This document shows positions 34,989 to 37,572 of a stretch of DNA of 37,572 bases, piece by piece. Below the pieces are notes generated by a model, which had not been told where the DNA came from, made no database searches, and saw only the letters and a program-made list of their open reading frames with translations. This stretch comes from a virus: the IMG/VR virus record IMGVR_UViG_3300032296_000404, positions 1-37,572 of that record, one strand, 5' to 3'. How positions within the stretch are numbered: position 1 is the first letter of the stretch; each line of letters starts with the position of its first letter. Both the position numbers and the translations under genes were made by a program.

Positions 34989-35329
34989 TGGACTCGTCGG
35001 ATTGCTTGGAGGGCTGCGATACGCGCAGGACTGTTTTTAGACTCTCTACGGTGTCTTTCCTGCTCGGCAAGGTATCGGGCTGTCTCGTCGGCCTGCGACT
35101 TGATCACAGGGATTTCCTTGGCTCGTGGCGGGAACACATCGCGCCAACCCATCAACGTTGATTGGTCAAGCGAAGCATTTGGGTCATGTCCGGCAGCGCG
35201 TAGGTCATACAGTGACTTCAGCACCATCTTTTGTGCGCGGTCGGTAAAAGGAATCTTCTTCATGGCCTTACGCATCTCGCAGAAGCCTTTCCAAGCCTCG
35301 GGGTCGATCCACTCAGGAAGGGCGATCAT
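34985..35329 (-). CDS. replication-protein C-terminal-like domain
   Basis: Protein of 114 aa from ATG 35329 (MIALPEWIDPEAWKGFCEMR). The pattern W-x2-F-x2-M-R, then RAQKMVLKSLYDLRAAGHDPNASLDQSTLMGWRDVFPP, is a domain often found at the end of phage replication or DNA-binding proteins; here it stands alone. The C-terminus is charged. A start at 35473 would add a Cys-rich shadow of the two tiny membrane genes, so the shorter form is preferred. It could recruit host helicase, but that is a guess. Confidence 0.68.
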   Translation of the reverse strand: MIALPEWIDPEAWKGFCEMRKAMKKIPFTDRAQKMVLKSLYDLRAAGHDPNASLDQSTLMGWRDVFPPRAKEIPVIKSQADETARYLAEQERHRRESKNSPARIAALQAIRRVQ

Positions 35330-35445
35330 GTCAGCCCCCACAAGTAGCTGACCAACATCCCGACCAACACAAAAGGCCCGAGGAAGATCACAAGCAAGAT
35401 GGCGAGTGCCCATGCAGCGGCAAGCCAATCGGTAAGCCACCTCAT
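35326..35445 (-). CDS. tiny membrane protein (39 aa)
   Basis: ATG 35445 reads MRWLTDWLAAAWALAILLVI, then FLGPFVLVGMLVSYLWGLT, one or two tightly packed membrane segments with no charged tail. Its stop overlaps the ATG of the next gene (ATGA). An overlapping frame in the same strand reads as a Cys-rich polypeptide and is a shadow. Phage membrane proteins of this size can block host channels or toxin exit; nothing in the sequence shows a target. Confidence 0.6.
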   Translation of the reverse strand: MRWLTDWLAAAWALAILLVIFLGPFVLVGMLVSYLWGLT

Positions 35446-35447
35446 AC

Positions 35448-35543
35448 TCACACCCAAAGCGCATCAAGCGCATGAAGAAGGAAGGCGCAGCCGATCAAGC
35501 CGGTGAGGATGGCGAAGGCTATGTCGATGAGTTTTTGTTTCAT
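35448..35543 (-). CDS. tiny membrane protein (31 aa)
   Basis: ATG 35543 reads MKQKLIDIAFAILTGLIGCA, then FLLHALDALWV: one hydrophobic segment with a basic N-terminus. The leader ending AGACAAGACATG is the same as at ERF and at the 56-aa gene next to it. It ends two bases before the start of the 39-aa gene. Likely a single-pass inner-membrane peptide made early. Confidence 0.6.
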   Translation of the reverse strand: MKQKLIDIAFAILTGLIGCAFLLHALDALWV

Positions 35544-35551
35544 GTCTTGTC

Positions 35552-35722
35552 TCACTCAACTTTGGTTACAACGATTTCGGTGTTTGGATACTTTTGCACG
35601 ATAGGGTCAAGCACTTTGCTGATGGCATCGCGCACATCAGAAGCGGCAACTTCCGTGACGATGCTGCCCCACCCATTCATCCAAAAGTAGACGCGAAAAT
35701 TGGTTTTGGTTGGCTTGTTCAT
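35552..35722 (-). CDS. small hypothetical protein (56 aa)
   Basis: ATG 35722 reads MNKPTKTNFRVYFWMNGWGS and later ASDVRDAISKVLDPIVQKYPN, alpha/beta in outline. It is preceded by AAGACAAGAC. It follows the terminator after the 77-aa gene, so its transcript comes from read-through or a nearby promoter. The product is not recognised. Confidence 0.62.
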   Translation of the reverse strand: MNKPTKTNFRVYFWMNGWGSIVTEVAASDVRDAISKVLDPIVQKYPNTEIVVTKVE

Positions 35723-35732
35723 GTCTTGTCTT

Positions 35733-35755
35733 AAAAGATGCCCCCCGAAGGGGGC
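35733..35755 (-). terminator. terminator after the first early gene
   Basis: On the minus strand GCCCCC-TTCG-GGGGGC is a six-pair stem with a UUCG loop, followed by ATCTTTT. It lies eight bases after the stop of the 77-aa gene and before the leader of the 56-aa gene, so it should attenuate the rest of the early operon. Confidence 0.82.
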
Positions 35756-35762
35756 GGGATGG

Positions 35763-35996
35763 TCACAGGCTCATGTTGCCTTCGTACTTCTTGATTCCAC
35801 CGCGAGGGCCGACGATTGCAAAAAAATCAGCAGTGTTTTGGAACCATGCCAAGTCGCCGTGGATGTTGGTTGCAGCAAACAAAAGTTTGTCGTTGCCCAA
35901 CTCTTGAACCGTAAAGGACAGTCGGCCTTGGTGATATTGCTGTGACAACAGGTTGGTAGCGCGGCGAATTGCAGATTGTTGGTTTGCGTTCATCAT
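35763..35996 (-). CDS. first early gene, small DNA-binding-like or regulatory protein
   Basis: Protein of 77 aa with MMNANQQSAIRRATNLLSQQYHQGRLSF and a beta-rich second half (FTVQELGNDKLLFAATNIHGDLAWFQN). It is first after the control region and ends before a terminator, so it should be made first and most strongly in the early block. That is the place of early regulators or host-takeover proteins, but I recognise no family. Start ATG 35996 (ATGATG). Confidence 0.68.
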   Translation of the reverse strand: MMNANQQSAIRRATNLLSQQYHQGRLSFTVQELGNDKLLFAATNIHGDLAWFQNTADFFAIVGPRGGIKKYEGNMSL

Positions 35997-36010
35997 TTAG
36001 CTCCGTTAGG

Positions 36011-36028
36011 CATCGCGTTGTTGCGATG
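36011..36028 (-). repeat. perfect inverted repeat CATCGC-N6-GCGATG
   Basis: Two six-base arms with a six-base centre (GTTGTT), close to the predicted start of early transcription. It could be a repressor operator overlapping the start site or a hairpin at the 5' end of the mRNA. Confidence 0.55.
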
Positions 36029-36031
36029 GAT

Positions 36032-36042
36032 GAATCCTAGCA
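36032..36042 (-). promoter_or_regulatory. candidate extended -10 promoter of the early operon
   Basis: On the minus strand TGCTAGGATTC contains TG-N-TAGGAT, an extended -10 box. The -35 region is poor, as is usual for extended -10 promoters. The predicted start lies in the inverted repeat at 36011-36028. This is the only good promoter-like element before the early genes. Confidence 0.45.
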
Positions 36043-36067
36043 CGACACAAGCGTCACACTACAGTGG

Positions 36068-36080
36068 AAACCCTAGGTTT
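36068..36080. repeat. short palindrome AAACC-CTA-GGTTT
   Basis: A 13-base palindrome with 5-base arms, just upstream of the -35 area of the early promoter. Possibly an operator or activator site. No other copy was found nearby. Confidence 0.35.
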
Positions 36081-36178
36081 TGCAGGTTTTTTATCACTTG
36101 CTTTGCGCTTTGTTGTGCAAGAATGCGCCCATCTGTCGGACTGGTAACCCGGCAGAAGCACACAACTGCGAACAACCG

Positions 36179-36286
36179 AACCCTTATTGTGGGGGCGGGC
36201 TTCGTCAAAGCGCATGGAAGGTGTTGTGGCCAACCATGTTGCGGCAAACCAAGCCTAAGGCCCGTATCTCACAATAAGGGTTTTTT
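36179..36286 (+). ncRNA. folded small RNA closed by a 13-pair stem and U tract
   Basis: AACCCTTATTGTG (36179-36191) pairs perfectly with CACAATAAGGGTT (36270-36282), followed by TTTTTT. Inside, GGG pairs with CCC and GGGCTT with AAGCCT, and CATGG pairs with CCATG near the tip with a TGG/CCA pair inside. The result is a rod with a terminator-like end, not an mRNA: the frames across it are poor shadows. Transcription to the right from upstream of 36179 is needed. The family is unknown. A phage regulatory RNA or an origin-linked RNA would fit. Confidence 0.5.
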
Positions 36287-36291
36287 GTTTG

Positions 36292-36560
36292 GTGCTGCGT
36301 ACCCGTCAGGGCGCGTTAGCTGATGGGCCTGCATGGGCTGCACCCGAGAAACACCGGCACTTGTTCACCCCAAGGCTTGCCGTCCGGCCTGTTAGCGAGG
36401 GACCGGGAAAGACGGTGCGGCAAGTGGTGAAGACAAACGCGCCATCGAAGGAATCGCTACCTCATGGGACGCTTGGGGTCTTTGACGGGATCAGAGACTT
36501 GGAGCCGGGAAGAAAGCTGCGGGGCTTTCACCCTTGGGGAACCTATGCTTAAATAGCAAA
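36292..36560 (+). other. further hairpin-rich non-coding DNA before the Dps-like gene
   Basis: TTCACC (36364-36369) pairs with GGTGAA (36426-36431), CTTGCC (36376-36381) with GGCAAG (36419-36424), and the inner part has TCCGG/CCGGG. GAAAGC (36512-36517) and GCTTTC (36524-36529) form a perfect six-pair hairpin. One open frame of 87 codons runs through it from a TTG at 36289 without a ribosome site and is judged not to be a gene. The region may be a 5' leader or part of the replication origin. Confidence 0.35.
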
Positions 36561-36575
36561 AGGGCAAAAAAAGAG

Positions 36576-36584
36576 TTATCCACA
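36576..36584 (+). promoter_or_regulatory. perfect DnaA box TTATCCACA
   Basis: An exact match to the DnaA consensus lies in an A-rich stretch (aaaaaaagag just upstream), overlapping the ribosome site region of the next gene. No second perfect copy was found in the control region, so this may mark part of a replication origin or a DnaA-controlled start. Confidence 0.5.
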
Positions 36585-36593
36585 GGGGCAGTC

Positions 36594-36992
36594 ATGCGAT
36601 TCGCAATCAACGAAGCTCAAGAGCAAAACGACCCGGTGATGGCATTCACCATGCATCTGCTTCACAGCGTCACCAATGCCCACATCCTGCACCTGACGAC
36701 CCGCAGCTACGCAGAGCATCAGGCACTGGGCACTTTCTACAGCGAGATTGGCGACCTTGTAGACGCATTCGTTGAAGCCTTCCAAGGCAAGTACGGCCTG
36801 CTCCACGACTTCATCGCAGACTACAAGCTACCCGGCACCGACCCCGTGGCCTACCTCGAAATGCTCAAGGTAGAGGTAGAAACGCTCCGTAGGGCACCTA
36901 AGTTCCCTCAAGACGCAGAATTGCAGAATGAGGTGGACAACATCGCCAACCTCATCAACAGCACGCTCTACAAGCTGCGCTTTCTTGGCTGA
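36594..36992 (+). CDS. Dps/ferritin-like helical protein
   Basis: Protein of 132 aa from ATG 36594 (ribosome site AGGGGC); the frame is open 60 bases upstream, but no start fits better. LLHSVTNAHILHLTTRSYAEHQALGTFYSEIGDLVDAFVEAFQG carries the His, Asp and Glu spacing of a helical metal-binding bundle, as in small phage Dps-like proteins (DUF5856 type). Such proteins may bind metal or protect DNA. The gene follows the control region and could be an early plus-strand gene. Confidence 0.68.
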   Translation: MRFAINEAQEQNDPVMAFTMHLLHSVTNAHILHLTTRSYAEHQALGTFYSEIGDLVDAFVEAFQGKYGLLHDFIADYKLPGTDPVAYLEMLKVEVETLRRAPKFPQDAELQNEVDNIANLINSTLYKLRFLG

Positions 36993-36994
36993 TC

Positions 36995-37219
36995 ATGCCC
37001 CTGCGCCATACCAAAGCCGGATGGATGTGGGGCAGCAAGGGGCCGTTTCCCTCTAAGGCCAAGGCTCTATCCGTCGCAAGGGCAGCATACGCAAGCGGAT
37101 ACCGGGAGGCACCATCCCTACCTCACCCTTCAACACCAAGTGCAGCCACCTCGGGTGCAAGAACCCTCGATCAAAGCTCAACAGCTACTGCCTCGACCAC
37201 GGGGGCAAAGAAAGCCTGA
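36995..37219 (+). CDS. small basic protein; C-terminal part doubtful
   Basis: Protein of 74 aa. The first 38 residues (MPLRHTKAGWMWGSKGPFPS, KAKALSVARAAYASGYRE) look like a real small basic phage protein. The remainder is Ser/Thr/Ala-rich and overlaps the HNH gene in another frame, so it is likely shaped by that gene. Starts three bases after the Dps-like stop. Confidence 0.6.
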   Translation: MPLRHTKAGWMWGSKGPFPSKAKALSVARAAYASGYREAPSLPHPSTPSAATSGARTLDQSSTATASTTGAKKA

Positions 37220-37536
37220 GCCGAGATTACGACGCCATCTACAACACCTCAGCATGGCGACAACTCAGGACCGCACAGCTATCCCGTCATCCCCTATGCC
37301 AAGCCTGCCTAGTCGAAGGCAAGGTGACCTTGGCCCTCCATGTGGATCACGTCTTCCCGTGGCGCAGATTCGGGGAACAGGCATTTAGGCGCAACATCCT
37401 CCAAAGCCTCTGCCAAAGCCACCACAGCTACAAGACCGGGCTAGAACAGCGCGGGATATACGAGGCGTACACAGACAAGGTGGAGCAGTTCACCGATGAT
37501 GACTACGCACGCGTGGTTGCGGAGAGGTTAGGGTAA
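37114..37536 (+). CDS. HNH endonuclease of the packaging region, apparent AUC start
   Basis: 140 aa if translation starts at ATC 37114, which follows GGGAGG at four bases, where an ATG would be expected; the frame has a stop at 37054 and no ATG, GTG or TTG until 37321. The product reads PTSPFNTKCSHLGCKNPRSKL after the start, with Cys-x4-Cys and Cys-x2-His fingers, then Cys-x2-Cys (LCQACL), the HNH core HVDHVFPW, NILQSLCQSHHSYKTG. This is the terminase-linked HNH type needed for cos packaging in HK97-like phages. An N-terminal truncation, frameshift or sequence error is the alternative. Confidence 0.8.
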   Translation: MPTSPFNTKCSHLGCKNPRSKLNSYCLDHGGKESLSRDYDAIYNTSAWRQLRTAQLSRHPLCQACLVEGKVTLALHVDHVFPWRRFGEQAFRRNILQSLCQSHHSYKTGLEQRGIYEAYTDKVEQFTDDDYARVVAERLG

Positions 37537-37572
37537 ACCCGCGAGAAACTAAAAAAAACAGGGTTTGACGGA

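Noticed and set aside
35472-35690. Plus-strand open frame of 72 codons
   Set aside because: It is antisense to the 31-aa and 56-aa early genes and has no ribosome site or family.
36121-36180. tRNA-like pattern (GGACTGGTAACCCGG)
   Set aside because: No acceptor stem, T-loop (GGTTCGA) or anticodon arm with correct spacing.
35976-36323. Plus-strand open frame of 115 codons in the control region
   Set aside because: Cys-rich, no ribosome site, crosses the promoter, palindromes and folded RNA.
36289-36552. Plus-strand open frame of 87 codons
   Set aside because: TTG start without ribosome site, no family, and the DNA is rich in paired stems; kept only as structured non-coding DNA.
1-37572. Lysogeny genes
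   Set aside because: No integrase, excisionase, CI/Cro-like repressor pair or attachment repeat was found; the one HTH protein lies in the recombination operon.

Overview
The window is most simply read as the complete or near-complete 37.6 kb genome of a tailed siphovirus-like phage. It is terminally cut or circularly permuted close to the packaging start: an HNH endonuclease gene ends the window and the small and large terminase genes begin it, so the usual HNH-terS-terL order is restored if the ends are joined. The host cannot be read from the sequence. The gene types (NinB, ERF, YqaJ-type exonuclease, 3-TM holin, GH24 lysozyme), Shine-Dalgarno sites and moderate GC fit a Gram-negative, probably freshwater proteobacterial host. 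No integrase, repressor or excisionase was seen, so a lytic lifestyle is likely. No tRNA genes or CRISPR arrays were seen.

Layout. (1) 80-7,212, plus strand: packaging and head (terminase subunits, portal, S78-type prohead protease) and two tandem HK97-fold capsid paralogues separated by a strong terminator. (2) 7,222-14,606: connector, head closure, tail terminator, tail tube, a tail assembly chaperone pair joined by an apparent -1 frameshift at GGGAAAC, tape measure, distal tail proteins and a GNAT acetyltransferase. (3) 14,610-26,819: a large adhesin region. It holds a tail-tip protein fused to collagen-like repeats and an S74 chaperone, a 757-residue collagen-like fibre, two glycine-rich paralogues and a triple LamG-like protein. 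(4) 26,835-28,553: three small membrane proteins including a 3-TM holin, then the lysozyme. (5) 28,539-30,246: a small cassette with its own promoter and terminator, carrying an HNH/AP2 endonuclease and a glycosyltransferase. (6) 30,216-35,996, minus strand: early DNA metabolism (SSB, exonuclease, ERF annealing protein, three nuclease-like genes, NinB, HTH and replication-type proteins) interleaved with tiny membrane, secreted and Cys-rich proteins. (7) 35,997-36,593: a control region of about 600 bp with palindromes, a candidate minus-strand promoter, a folded RNA ending in a U tract, more hairpins and one perfect DnaA box. (8) 36,594-37,536: a Dps-like helical protein, a small basic protein and the HNH gene.

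The genes form two convergent blocks that meet at the terminator at 30,218-30,246. The early minus-strand block should supply recombination-dependent replication using host polymerase, since no phage polymerase, primase or helicase is present. The plus-strand block builds and packages the virion. The strongest candidates for something not routine are the two-capsid-gene arrangement (with a possible internal start in the second), the structured RNAs at 19,092-19,189 and 36,179-36,286, two genes whose expected start codons are AUA and AUC, and adhesin genes that share one N-terminal module.
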